The translations under genes and the position numbers were made by a program. From contig WHUA01000001.1 in assembly GCA_009377445.1 (NCBI GenBank), positions 124,001 to 188,000 of the forward strand: a stretch of DNA of 64,000 nt. The letters are read 5' to 3'. Positions within the stretch are counted from its first letter, which is position 1. Each line of letters starts with the position of its first letter. The notes beneath the pieces are model-generated. The model ran no database searches, was not told the DNA's origin, and saw only the letters and a program-made list of their open reading frames with translations. The stretch comes from Alphaproteobacteria bacterium (GTDB lineage Bacteria > Pseudomonadota > Alphaproteobacteria > UBA8366). Below, in pieces: positions 51,836-64,000 of this stretch.

Positions 51836-53278
51836 ATGCCCGAACTGATGTTGAAATTCGTCGACACGCCGCAGCAGATGCCCGAAAAGCGCGACTCCGC
51901 GGAGAGGCGCGCCGATTTCCGGGAGATATATGCCCGCTTCGACCCGAGCCGCGCGGCCGTGCAGGCGAGCCGCTGCTCGCAATGCGGCATTCCCTTCTGC
52001 CAGCAGCATTGCCCGCTGCAGAACAATATTCCCGACTGGCTGATGCTGACGGCCGAAGGCCGCCTGGAGGAGGCGTATGAAGTCGCCTCCGCGACCAACA
52101 CCTTCCCCGAGGTCTGCGGCCGGATTTGCCCACAGGACCGGCTGTGCGAGGGCAACTGCGTCATCGAGCGCGCCGGCCACGGCACGGTCACGATCGGAAC
52201 GGTGGAGAGCTACATAACGGAAACCGCCTGGGAGAACGGCTGGGTCCGCCCCACCGTCCCCGCCGCCGAGCGCAGTGAATCCGTCGGCATCGTCGGCGCG
52301 GGTCCGGGCGGCCTGGCCGCCGCCGAGCGGCTGCGCCGGCTCGGATATCGTGTCACGGTCTACGACCGCTACGACAGGGTCGGCGGGCTGATGATGTATG
52401 GGATACCGAACTTCAAGCTGGACAAGTCGATCGTCGAGCGGCGCACCCGCTGGCTGATCGACAGCGCCGTGGCGTTCGAGCTCAATTTCGAAGTCGGCCG
52501 CGACGCGACGCTCGCCGAGCTGCGCGCGCGCCACGATGCCGTGCTGATCGCGACGGGCGTCTACAAATCGCGCGATATCGCCGCCCCGGGCGTCGGGCTC
52601 GGCAATATCGTGCAGGCGATGGAATATCTGACCGCCAGCAACCGCCAGGGCCTCGGCGACGAGGTGCCGTCCCTGGCGGATGGCTCGCTCGACGCCGCCG
52701 GCAAGAACGTAGTCGTCATCGGCGGCGGCGATACCGCCATGGACTGCGTCCGGACCGCCGTCCGCCAGGGCGCGCGCTCGGTCAAATGCCTCTACCGGCG
52801 CAACCGCGAGAACATGCCGGGCTCGGCCCGCGAGGTAAAGCATGCCGAGGAGGAGGGGATCGAGTTCGTCTGGCTGTCCGCGCCGGAGGCGTTCCTCGGC
52901 GACGGCGTCGTGCGGGGCGTCCGGGCGCAGCGGATGCGGCTCGGCCTGCCCGACGCCAGCGGCCGCCAGACGCCCCAGCCGGTCGAGGGATCGTCCGTCG
53001 TCCACGACGCGGAGCTGGTGATCAAGGCGCTGGGCTTCGACCCGGAGGATCTGCCGGGCCTGTTCGGCGAGCCCGCGCTGCCGGTGACGCGCTGGGGAAC
53101 CGTGCGGATCGACTGGCGGTCGATGATGACGGCGATGGACGGCGTGTTCGCGGCGGGCGACATCGTCCGCGGCGCTTCGCTGGTGGTGTGGGCGATCCGC
53201 GATGGGCGGGACGCCGCGGCGGCAATTCACGAATTCATCGAGAAGCGGCAGAGCGATTCGCTCGCGCTCGCCTCCTGA
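51836..53278 (+). CDS. gltD: Glutamate synthase small subunit
   Basis: 480 residues. The N-terminal domain carries the cysteine-rich [4Fe-4S] motif (RCSQCGIPFCQQHCPLQNN), then FAD-binding GIVGAGPGGLAAAERL and NADPH-binding VVIGGGDTAMDCVRTAV. It delivers electrons from NADPH to GltB for making glutamate from glutamine and 2-oxoglutarate. An ATG four codons further in (51848) is better spaced from GAGGA. It precedes gltB by 19 bases. Confidence 0.96.
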   Translation: MPELMLKFVDTPQQMPEKRDSAERRADFREIYARFDPSRAAVQASRCSQCGIPFCQQHCPLQNNIPDWLMLTAEGRLEEAYEVASATNTFPEVCGRICPQDRLCEGNCVIERAGHGTVTIGTVESYITETAWENGWVRPTVPAAERSESVGIVGAGPGGLAAAERLRRLGYRVTVYDRYDRVGGLMMYGIPNFKLDKSIVERRTRWLIDSAVAFELNFEVGRDATLAELRARHDAVLIATGVYKSRDIAAPGVGLGNIVQAMEYLTASNRQGLGDEVPSLADGSLDAAGKNVVVIGGGDTAMDCVRTAVRQGARSVKCLYRRNRENMPGSAREVKHAEEEGIEFVWLSAPEAFLGDGVVRGVRAQRMRLGLPDASGRQTPQPVEGSSVVHDAELVIKALGFDPEDLPGLFGEPALPVTRWGTVRIDWRSMMTAMDGVFAAGDIVRGASLVVWAIRDGRDAAAAIHEFIEKRQSDSLALAS

Positions 53279-53297
53279 TCGTCGGAGGAGCACGGCC

Positions 53298-57830
<4,533 letters not shown>

Positions 57831-57851
57831 CGGCGTGCTCTACCAGCATGG

Positions 57852-57874
57852 ACTCGCGGAATAAGTCCGCGAGT
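57852..57874 (+). terminator. Hairpin after gltB
   Basis: ACTCGCGGA, loop ATAAG, TCCGCGAGT: perfect nine-base stem, 21 bases past the gltB stop, followed by AACGAATTTGGTTTT. The U-run is interrupted, but the position supports transcript termination for gltDB. Confidence 0.6.
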
Positions 57875-57975
57875 AACGAATTTGGTTTTCGCCAAACACT
57901 TATCAAGCGTACAGCTTATTGTCACACTGTGGCAGGCCTCAAACCTCGGGCGCTACGGAGCGAGTAGACATTGAT

Positions 57976-57992
57976 TTGCGAATCATTCGCAA
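57976..57992 (+). promoter_or_regulatory. Fur-type palindrome in the promoter of the PPOX gene
   Basis: TTGCGAAT-C-ATTCGCAA: perfect 17-base palindrome with a single central base, which matches the general layout of Fur/Mur operators in alphaproteobacteria. It lies about 55 bases before the ATG at 58048, between a possible TTGATT -35 (57971) and TATGCA -10 (57995). Iron or manganese control is inference. Confidence 0.55.
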
Positions 57993-58047
57993 TTATGCAA
58001 GTCTGCCCAATCCAGCACACCGATAACGATTGAAAGAGGCTCTCCCT

Positions 58048-59055
58048 ATGGCCGGTACAGACGTCGGCACCATCGCCGCACTGGAAGGCATCATTGGCAA
58101 GACGCCGCCTGCGATCAACCTGAAGGTCATCGACCATTTGGACGAGGGCGCCCAACGCTGGCTCGCGGTTTCGCCGCTGATGTTCGCAGGGTTTGGCGAT
58201 GGCGCGTCGATCGCTGTAACGCTCGGGGGCGGCGCGCCGGGTTTCGCGGTCGGCGAGGCCGCGACGCTGCGCCTGCCGCTGATGGCGCTCGACGATCCGG
58301 CACTGGCTGAGCCAGGGCTCGGTTTCGGCTCGGTGTTCCTCCTGCCCGGGATCGGCGAGACGCTGCGTATCAACGGTCGGGTGACGGAGGTACGAGACGG
58401 CGAAGCCCGGGTCGCGGTGGAGGAATGCTATGTCCACTGCGCCAAGGCGCTGATCCGCTCTGCCTTCTGGTCGGCCACACCGGTTGACGACGTGTTCGAC
58501 GATCCTGTCGCCTTCATTTCGAGGACCCGGTTCATGGCGCTGGCGACGATCGATCCGCACGGGCGCACGGATCTCAGCCCCAAAGGTGATCCGGCCGGAA
58601 GCATGGCGCGACTCGAGGATGGCAGGCTATGGTTCGCGGACCGGCCCGGCAACCGGCGCACCGACAGTTTCCGCAACATCATCGTCCAGCCGCGGATCGC
58701 GGCGGCGCTGCTCATTCCGGGATCGAGCCAGGTCGCCTTCCTCAAGGGAACAGCACGGCTGACCGCGGACGAGACAGCACGCGCCGGATTTGCCGTGCAG
58801 GGCAAGACGCCGCTGCTTGCCACCTGCATCGAGGAAGTCGCGCTGGAGCTGGGCGTGAGCGGTGCGCTCGATCGCGCCAAGCTCTGGCCGATGACGGCGC
58901 GGGTGGAGGGTATCGACTCCGCGAAAATGTTCGTCACCCATGTGAAGCTCAACAAGGGCAAGGGGCTTTCGGCGAAGCTCGCCGGCGCGGTGATGTCGGT
59001 GCCCGGTCTGATGCAGAAGGGCCTCGAGAGGGACTACAAGTCCAATCTCTACTAG
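58048..59055 (+). CDS. Pyridoxamine-5'-phosphate oxidase-fold flavoprotein
   Basis: 335 residues. The C-terminal two-thirds form an FMN-binding split barrel: FISRTRFMALATIDPHGRTDLSPKGDP, LWFADRPGNRRTDSFRNIIVQPR and VAFLKGTARLTADE. The N-terminal about 110 residues look like a second, degenerate split barrel. Members are FMN- or F420-dependent reductases, pyridoxine oxidases or heme-handling proteins. The Fur-type palindrome upstream suggests a link with iron. AGAGG lies eight bases before the ATG. The stop codon is supplied by repeat copy B. Confidence 0.85.
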   Translation: MAGTDVGTIAALEGIIGKTPPAINLKVIDHLDEGAQRWLAVSPLMFAGFGDGASIAVTLGGGAPGFAVGEAATLRLPLMALDDPALAEPGLGFGSVFLLPGIGETLRINGRVTEVRDGEARVAVEECYVHCAKALIRSAFWSATPVDDVFDDPVAFISRTRFMALATIDPHGRTDLSPKGDPAGSMARLEDGRLWFADRPGNRRTDSFRNIIVQPRIAAALLIPGSSQVAFLKGTARLTADETARAGFAVQGKTPLLATCIEEVALELGVSGALDRAKLWPMTARVEGIDSAKMFVTHVKLNKGKGLSAKLAGAVMSVPGLMQKGLERDYKSNLY

Positions 59056-59158
59056 AGCAACCTGCGTCCTATCGGACGCAGATAAGTTTCTCTAACCTTT
59101 TAAGATAGATCAATTTATCTGCAATTAGGTGATTCCACCTGATTGCAGATTGATCTAG
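59052..59158 (+). repeat. Inverted-hairpin repeat, copy B
   Basis: About 107 bases starting CTAGAGCAACCTGCGTCC and ending TTGCAGATTGATCTAG, inverted relative to copy A at 50457-50560 and nearly identical. It begins on the stop codon of the PPOX gene. Both inner palindromes are retained. This is a small non-coding mobile or REP-like element. Confidence 0.85.
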
Positions 59159-59277
59159 GAGCGTGAAGGCCTTCGCGCCGTAGACCGCAAGCCGTCCATC
59201 GGCCACGGACGGGTGCCGGAGCTGCATCGGTTTCGCGTCCTGGGACGGCCGGTTGTCAAAAAACCCACGGAAGTTAT

Positions 59278-59294
59278 TTGCGATTAATTCGCGA
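59278..59294 (+). promoter_or_regulatory. Second Fur-type operator candidate
   Basis: TTGCGATTAATTCGCGA matches the palindrome at 57976-57992 in 14 of 17 positions. A TTGTCA at 59253-59258 and TTATTT at 59274-59279 lie upstream and overlapping, so the site would cover the start of any transcript begun here. No protein-coding gene follows for about 220 bases. Confidence 0.4.
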
Positions 59295-59455
59295 TTGCAT
59301 CACCGCGGCGCCTGTGTCATAGTCCTCCTCGACGAGCGTTTGTTCGTCGCGCTGTCTGCATCAACGTAGCGCCATCCAAAGACGCGTCCCTTTCCTTAGC
59401 GTTCGATGCAGAAAACTTCCCCACCCCCGCCGGGCGCCTCCGGCGGGGGTTTCTT
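59295..59455 (+). ncRNA. Possible Fur-controlled small RNA
   Basis: An interval of about 160 bases with no convincing reading frame. It is bounded upstream by promoter-like boxes with a Fur-type site (59253-59294) and downstream by a strong intrinsic terminator (59424-59455). The layout matches that of iron-responsive small RNAs. The 5' end is a guess. It could instead be a leftover leader of a lost gene. Confidence 0.3.
59424..59455 (+). terminator. Strong Rho-independent terminator
   Basis: CCCCCGCCGG, loop GCGCCT, CCGGCGGGGG (59424-59449), then TTTCTTCG. It is a perfect ten-base GC stem. It has no annotated plus-strand gene in the 370 bases before it, which supports an unannotated transcript. 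The GST gene starts 58 bases later. Confidence 0.8.
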
Positions 59456-59512
59456 CGCGCGCGCCGATTCAAGGTAGTTTCCCGCGAAACGGGCCGAGAC
59501 TATAGTCCCGGC

Positions 59513-60181
59513 ATGCACAGGCTCCATCACCTTTGGCTGTCGCCCTTCTGTCGCAAGGTCCGGATCGCGATGGCCGAGAAAAAGCAGGAAGTCGAGCTCC
59601 GTATCGAGAAAGTCTGGGAGCGCCGCGAGGAGTTCCTCGCCCTCAATCCATCCGGCCAGGTGCCGGTTCTGGAGGTATCCGGCGGCCCGATGCTGTCCGA
59701 CTCGGTCGCCATCACCGAATACCTGGAAGAGGTCTACCCCGACCCCAATCTGCTCGGCCGCCACCCCGAGGCGCGGGCGGAGACGCGGCGTCTCGTTTCC
59801 TGGTTCGACCAGAAATTCAATTCCGAGGTGACGGCGATGCTGGTGCATCAGAAGATCACCAAGCGGCTGCTGTCGCTGGGCGAGCCCGATTCGATGGCGA
59901 TCCGCGCCGGCAACGGCAACATCCACATGCATCTGGAGTATGTCGCCTGGCTGACCGAGGACCGGCGCTGGCTCGCCGGCGACGAGTTCTCGCTGGCCGA
60001 CATCGCCGCCGCCGCGCATTTCTCCTGCGTCGACTATCTCGGCGACGTGCCGTGGGACGAGCATCCCAGGGCCAAGGACTGGTACGCCCGCATCAAGTCG
60101 CGCCCGAGCTTCCGGGGCATCCTCGGCGACCACATTCCCGGCTATCCGCCGCCCAAGCACTACGCCGACTTGGATTTCTAG
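59513..60181 (+). CDS. Glutathione S-transferase family protein
   Basis: 222 residues. The N-terminal thioredoxin-fold domain has LHHLWLSPFCRKVRIAMAEK (active-site Ser/Cys region), NPSGQVPVLEV and LSDSVAITEYLEE; the helical C-terminal domain has EFSLADIAAAAHFSCVDYLG. It conjugates or reduces small electrophiles using glutathione. The stop codon is in the first unit of a tandem ten-base repeat. The function is not resolved. Confidence 0.92.
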   Translation: MHRLHHLWLSPFCRKVRIAMAEKKQEVELRIEKVWERREEFLALNPSGQVPVLEVSGGPMLSDSVAITEYLEEVYPDPNLLGRHPEARAETRRLVSWFDQKFNSEVTAMLVHQKITKRLLSLGEPDSMAIRAGNGNIHMHLEYVAWLTEDRRWLAGDEFSLADIAAAAHFSCVDYLGDVPWDEHPRAKDWYARIKSRPSFRGILGDHIPGYPPPKHYADLDF

Positions 60182-60200
60182 GGATTTCTAGGGATTTCTA
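60171..60200. repeat. Tandem repeat, three ten-base units
   Basis: Three adjacent units of (T/G)GGATTTCTA at 60171-60200. The GST stop TAG and the opposite-strand stop of the TPR gene (CTA at 60198-60200) both fall inside the array, so it joins two convergent gene ends. Such short arrays arise by replication slippage. Confidence 0.8.
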
Positions 60201-60983
60201 GCGCCCCGGGGCGCGGCCCTTCCCGGCCATCGCGGCGAGGTGCCGCTTCGCCGCGTCGGCGGCCGGGCCGTTCGGGTGGTGCTCGATAACCGTATGCCAA
60301 TCGGCGCGCGCGCCCTTCTCGTCGCCCGCTCCCATGCGAAGAATCCCCCGTTCGAGCAGCGCGCCGGGATGCTCCGGCGCCATCGACAGCGCACGCTCGA
60401 CGTCTTCGGACGCTTCGGCGGGACGGCCGGTATGGCGAAAGGCGCTGGCGCGGAGCACGAGGGCTTCCGTCGAGCCGGGATCGAGCAGGATGCCCGCGCT
60501 GAGATCGATGACGGCGTCCTGGTAGCGTCCGGCGGCGGCGTGCGTCATGGCGCGGTCGATGCGCAGCTCCGGATCCCTGGGCGCGAGGTCGATGGCCGCG
60601 GAGAACAGGGCGTCGGCCTTTGCGAGCTGCCGCGCATCGAGCCAGAACTGCCCGGCCTGGGCCAGCACCTGCGCCCGCGTCGCGTCCGGCGTCTCCTCCG
60701 GCAGTTCCCAGGCCAGCGACTCGAGCTGGTCGGCCGCGTCGGGAAAATTGCCCATCGCCGCCAGCGCCATGGCGGCGCAGTGCCGTGCGCCGGTGCCGCC
60801 GCCGGCCTGTTCCCAGCCGAGGGCGGCCTCCAGCGCATCTTCGGGCCGCTCGCCGACCAGCTTCATGCAGCCGTCGTAGTCCCGAATGGCGGCGCTTTCG
60901 GCCGCCTGGGCGGCTGTCTGGGCGGCGGTCGCGGCCAGCATGGCCGACAGGGCGCAGGCGATCAGGCGCAGAGCATGGGGCAT
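60198..60983 (-). CDS. Exported tetratricopeptide-repeat protein
   Basis: 261 residues. A signal peptide (ALRLIACALSAMLAATAAQTAAQA) suggests export. The mature part has about five to six TPR-like helical hairpins, for example FPDAADQLESLAWELP, LFSAAIDLAPRDPELRIDRA and ILLDPGSTEALVLRASAFRH. A repeated DLAP/LDPGS pattern supports TPR. It is probably a periplasmic scaffold or binding protein. The ATG giving MPHALRL was chosen; a longer form is Arg-rich and less plausible. Confidence 0.85.
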   Translation of the reverse strand: MPHALRLIACALSAMLAATAAQTAAQAAESAAIRDYDGCMKLVGERPEDALEAALGWEQAGGGTGARHCAAMALAAMGNFPDAADQLESLAWELPEETPDATRAQVLAQAGQFWLDARQLAKADALFSAAIDLAPRDPELRIDRAMTHAAAGRYQDAVIDLSAGILLDPGSTEALVLRASAFRHTGRPAEASEDVERALSMAPEHPGALLERGILRMGAGDEKGARADWHTVIEHHPNGPAADAAKRHLAAMAGKGRAPGR

Positions 60984-61063
60984 GGGCTTGTCTCGGTGGT
61001 CCACCGCCCCTAGAGTCCGCCGTTCCGGCCCGCCTTTCAAGCTCGGACGCACGCGAACAGGCC

Positions 61064-61933
61064 ATGACCGCAGCCGCACCGCGCCTTTTCTGTTTCGGCC
61101 TGGGGTATTCGGCCCTGGCGCTCGCCGAGGCGCTCGCCGCCCGGGGCTGGCGCATCGCGGGCACATGCCGCAGCGTGGAAAAGCAGCGGGCGCTGGCGGC
61201 GCGCGGCGTCGAGGCGCAGATCTTCGACCGCGACCGGCCGCTCGCGGCCGCGCCCACGGCGCTGGCCGGCACGACGCATCTCCTGAGCTCCGTGCCGCCG
61301 GACGCATCGGGCGACCCGGTGATCGACCTGCATGGGGACGACATCGGCGCGCTGAAGGAGCTCGCCTGGGCCGGCTATCTCTCGACGACAGGCGTCTACG
61401 GCGACCATGCGGGCGGCTGGGTCGACGAGGACACGCCGCGAACGCCAGTCGGCGAGCGCGGCCGGCGGCGGGTCGCGGCGGAAGACGCCTGGCTCGGGCT
61501 TTGGCGGCGCTTCGGCACGCCGGTCCACCTGTTCCGCCTCGCCGGCATCTACGGGCCGGGACGCAATGCGCTGGAAACGGTGAAGGCGGGTGACGCGCGG
61601 CGCGTCGTGAAGCCGGGGCAGGTCTTCAGCCGCATCCATCGCGACGACATCGTCCAGGCCCTGATCGCCTCGATGGACGCGCCCGATCCCGGGGCCGCCT
61701 ACAATCTCTGCGACGATGAGGCGGCGCCGCCGCAGGACGTGATCGCCTATGCCTGCGCCCTGCTCGGGCGGGAGCCGCCGCCCGAGATACCCTTCTCGGC
61801 GGCCGAGCTGTCGCCGATGGCGCGGAGCTTCTATGACGACAACAAGCGCGTACGCAACCGCCGCATGAAGCAGGCGCTCGGCGTCAGCCTGACGTGGCCG
61901 ACCTATCGCGAAGGATTGAAGGGCCTGCTTTGA
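61064..61933 (+). CDS. NAD-dependent epimerase/dehydratase-like protein
   Basis: 289 residues of the extended SDR fold. The nucleotide motif is LFCFGLGYSALALAEALAA; then YLSTTGVYGDHAGGWVDED, with the catalytic Tyr region in VYGDH, and HLFRLAGIYGPGRNAL. It resembles the YeeZ group of SDR proteins. The substrate is unknown. Its 3' end overlaps the convergent alpha/beta hydrolase by 50 bases. ACAGGCC precedes the ATG. Confidence 0.88.
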   Translation: MTAAAPRLFCFGLGYSALALAEALAARGWRIAGTCRSVEKQRALAARGVEAQIFDRDRPLAAAPTALAGTTHLLSSVPPDASGDPVIDLHGDDIGALKELAWAGYLSTTGVYGDHAGGWVDEDTPRTPVGERGRRRVAAEDAWLGLWRRFGTPVHLFRLAGIYGPGRNALETVKAGDARRVVKPGQVFSRIHRDDIVQALIASMDAPDPGAAYNLCDDEAAPPQDVIAYACALLGREPPPEIPFSAAELSPMARSFYDDNKRVRNRRMKQALGVSLTWPTYREGLKGLL

Positions 61934-62681
61934 GGCGGCCCGTGACGTCCGCCACCGTCCGCAACAGCCGGGCGATGTCTTCGTCGCGCGAAAGGCGGTG
62001 GTCGCCGTCCTTGATGAGCGTGACTTCGACCTGATCGCCGGCCAGCGCCGCAGCGGTGTCGAGCGAAAGCTGCCAGGGCACCGCATCGTCGCGCTGTCCG
62101 TGCAGCAGCCGCACCGGGCCGGCGAACGGGATCGGTCCCGGCAAAAGCAAATGATTGCGGCCTTCCTCGATCAATTTCATCGTGATCGGGTAACCGGCCG
62201 GGTCGTATTCGGACGGCCGGATCCAGACGCCGTCCGATTGCAGAATCGAACGGGTCGCCTCGTCTATTCGATTCCATAATCTTCGCGTGAGGTCGACAGC
62301 CGCGGCGATGCCGACGATGCCCGCGACCTTCTCCGGCCGGGCGCGGCCCGCGAGCAGGGCGATCCAGCCGCCCATCGACGAGCCGACGACGATCTGCGAC
62401 CCCGCCGCGACCGCGTCGAGCACCGCCAGGGTATCGCCAAGCCACTCGCCGATGGTCCCGGCGACGAAATCGCCGGAGGATTGCCCGTGACCCTGATAGT
62501 CGAAGCGGGTGAACTGCTGTCCCGCGGCCCGGCAATGCGCTTCGAGCGCCAGCGCCTTTCCGCCCTGCATGTCCGACTTGAAGCCGGTGCAGAAGACGAC
62601 GCCCGGCGCCGCGCCCGGCGAATGATGGTAGGCGATTGTCGCGCCGTTATCGCGTTGCAGTATTGCCGCTTTCGCCGCCAA
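61884..62681 (-). CDS. Alpha/beta hydrolase
   Basis: 265 residues. The nucleophile elbow is VGSSMGGWIALLAG (Ser in GSSMGG); the oxyanion loop region is FCTGFKSDMQGGKALAL, and DYQGHGQSSGDF follows. Acid and His residues lie in HGQRDDAVPW and DGDHRLSR. It is probably an esterase, lipase or peptidase of unknown substrate. The start is a TTG with AAGGA eight bases upstream; no ATG is available in frame. The gene is divergent from the glycosyltransferase. Confidence 0.88.
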   Translation of the reverse strand: MAAKAAILQRDNGATIAYHHSPGAAPGVVFCTGFKSDMQGGKALALEAHCRAAGQQFTRFDYQGHGQSSGDFVAGTIGEWLGDTLAVLDAVAAGSQIVVGSSMGGWIALLAGRARPEKVAGIVGIAAAVDLTRRLWNRIDEATRSILQSDGVWIRPSEYDPAGYPITMKLIEEGRNHLLLPGPIPFAGPVRLLHGQRDDAVPWQLSLDTAAALAGDQVEVTLIKDGDHRLSRDEDIARLLRTVADVTGRLKAGPSILRDRSATSG

Positions 62682-62747
62682 GGGATATGTCCTTTGCCAT
62701 GGAATCCTCAGCCATCCGGCACGATCGGAAACCGCAGCAAACCTATC

Positions 62748-63965
62748 ATGTCCGTTGACGCGGAAACCAGCGCACCCGAGGGGCGCGCGCCAGTCGTCCT
62801 CCAGGTGCTGCCGTCGCTCAATACCGGCGGCGTCGAGCGCGGCACCGTGGACATCGCCGAAGCCGTCGTCGAGGCCGGCGGCGAGGCACTGGTGGCGTCC
62901 GAAGGCGGCCGCCTGGCGCATGAGCTGCAGCGCGCCGGCGCCGAGCACATCGAGCTGCCGCTGGCGTCGAAGAACCCCCTCGTCATGCTGCGTAACATCG
63001 GCCGGCTGCGCGCCGTCATTCGCGCCCGCGGGGTCGACATCGTGCACGCGCGAAGCCGGGCTCCCGCCTGGTCCGCCCTGTTCGCGTGCCGCGGCACCGG
63101 CGCCCGCTTCATCACGACCTTTCACGGCACCTACAACCGCTCGGCGCCGTTCAAGAAGCTCTACAATTCGGTGATGACGCGCGGCAATCCGATCATCGCC
63201 ATCTCCCACTTCATCGCCGACCACATCGCCGGCGTCTACAAGGTGGAGCGGCGGCGCATCCGCGTCATCCACCGCGGGGTGGATATCGGCCTGTTCGATC
63301 CGCGCCAGGTTCCCGCCGCGCGGGTGATCAACCTCGCCGCGCAATGGCGCCTGCCCGAAGACATGCGGGTGATCATGCTGCCGGGCCGGCTGACCCGCTG
63401 GAAAGGGCACGCGCTGCTGATCGAGGCGCTCGCCCGGCTCGATACCGAGATGGTGCGCTGCCTGATCGTCGGCGGCGAGCAGGGCGGCGGCTACCGCCGC
63501 GAGCTCGAGCGCCTGGTCGGCCGGCTCGGGCTCGAAAGGATCGTGCAGTTCGTCGGCGACTGCACCGACATGCCCGCCGCCTACATGCTGGCCGACGTGG
63601 TGGTGTCGGCATCCACCGATCCCGAGGCGTTCGGCCGCGTGATGGTCGAGGCGCAGGCCATGGGCAAGCCGGTCGTGGCGGCGCATCACGGCGCCAGCGC
63701 CGAGCTCGTTCTGCGGGACGAGACCGGCTGGCTGTTCGAGCCGGAAAGCGTCGACTCCCTGGCCACGGCGCTCGACCGCGCGATGCGCCTGCAAGCGGAT
63801 CAGCGCGAGCAGCTCGCCCAGCGCGCGATCGCCAATGTCCGGGCGAACTTCACCAAGGAGCTGATGTGCGCCAGGACGCTCGAGGTCTACGGCGAGGTGC
63901 TGCGCGACGCCGCCGCCGCCCGGGCGCGGGTTACGGCGCGGGCCGGGGCGCGTGCCGGGGCGTGA
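62748..63965 (+). CDS. Glycosyltransferase family 4 protein
   Basis: 405 residues of the GT-B fold. The N-terminal domain starts VVLQVLPSLNTGGVERGTVDIA, followed by ITTFHGTYNRSAP. The C-terminal donor-binding domain has PGRLTRWKGHALLIEAL and STDPEAFGRVMVEAQAMGKP (EX7E motif) with the usual GWLFEPESVDSLA. It transfers a sugar from an activated donor, probably in lipopolysaccharide or exopolysaccharide synthesis. The Ala/Arg-rich tail is lineage-specific. It is the last complete gene in the window. Confidence 0.92.
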   Translation: MSVDAETSAPEGRAPVVLQVLPSLNTGGVERGTVDIAEAVVEAGGEALVASEGGRLAHELQRAGAEHIELPLASKNPLVMLRNIGRLRAVIRARGVDIVHARSRAPAWSALFACRGTGARFITTFHGTYNRSAPFKKLYNSVMTRGNPIIAISHFIADHIAGVYKVERRRIRVIHRGVDIGLFDPRQVPAARVINLAAQWRLPEDMRVIMLPGRLTRWKGHALLIEALARLDTEMVRCLIVGGEQGGGYRRELERLVGRLGLERIVQFVGDCTDMPAAYMLADVVVSASTDPEAFGRVMVEAQAMGKPVVAAHHGASAELVLRDETGWLFEPESVDSLATALDRAMRLQADQREQLAQRAIANVRANFTKELMCARTLEVYGEVLRDAAAARARVTARAGARAGA

Positions 63966-64000
63966 GGTGGGGCGTGAGGCGGTGAGCGAGAGGATTCTCG

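Noticed and set aside
59408..59479. A 23-codon frame starting ATGCAGAAAACT across the terminator
   Set aside because: No ribosome binding site, and its codons are the terminator stem itself.

Overview
The window is a GC-rich (about two-thirds G+C by eye), densely coded stretch of chromosome from an alphaproteobacterium; I cannot name the genus. The assignment rests on gene order and family content: rnd-lptC-lptA-lptB-rpoN-hpf-ptsN, etfB-etfA-hbd beside a PduO adenosyltransferase, an NDUFA9-like complex I protein, Hsp20 followed by DUF1150, DUF4169 and DUF2852 proteins, and a GTTC-N7-GTTC LexA-type box. No prophage, integrase, CRISPR array, rRNA or replication origin was seen.

Layout. 0-5.4 kb: electron-transfer flavoprotein, a 3-hydroxyacyl-CoA dehydrogenase fragment, a cobalamin adenosyltransferase and a large acyl-CoA dehydrogenase that looks like methylsuccinyl-CoA dehydrogenase. 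Together these suggest the ethylmalonyl-CoA route of C2 assimilation. 5.4-11.8 kb: orphan membrane and small genes, an ACT protein, a DUF4743 Nudix hydrolase, a lower-GC EamA transporter and lepA. 11.9-17.7 kb: a divergent four-gene DNA repair cassette (ATP-dependent ligase, MBL-fold exonuclease, Lhr-type helicase, metallophosphoesterase nuclease). It has 4-bp gene overlaps on both arms and a LexA-type box in the shared promoter. 17.7-25.1 kb: small-molecule enzymes (RidA, FAH family, D-2-hydroxyacid dehydrogenase, M20 amidohydrolase, cupin, CinA, a TauD-type dioxygenase).

25-40.4 kb is an accessory catabolic region. It holds a TetR regulator with palindromic sites, an amidohydrolase/CoA-transferase/amidase operon, MFS and DMT transporters, Rieske and VOC proteins, a TauE-TauD-rhodanese-TauD cluster with a sulfur theme, and an AtuA/DUF4387/haloacid dehalogenase operon. 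41-43 kb has a lower-GC toxin-antitoxin pair and a stress group (GlsB-like protein, Hsp20 with a possible heat-shock promoter and RNA thermometer, DUF1150). 43-50.5 kb is the conserved ptsN-hpf-rpoN-lpt-rnd run, tRNA-Leu(CAG) and the NDUFA9-like gene. 50.5-59 kb holds uppP, gltD-gltB and a PPOX-fold flavoprotein preceded by a Fur-type palindrome. This block is bounded by two inverted copies of a roughly 105-bp repeat that each supply a stop codon. 59-64 kb: GST, TPR protein, NAD-dependent epimerase-like protein, alpha/beta hydrolase and a family 4 glycosyltransferase.

Strongest leads: the LexA-type box in the DNA repair cassette; the inverted repeat pair around gltDB; Fur-like palindromes before the PPOX gene and before a terminator-ended, gene-free interval that could encode a small RNA; and a four-domain rhodanese with a single cysteine. 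All functional statements come from reading sequence motifs; no database search was run.
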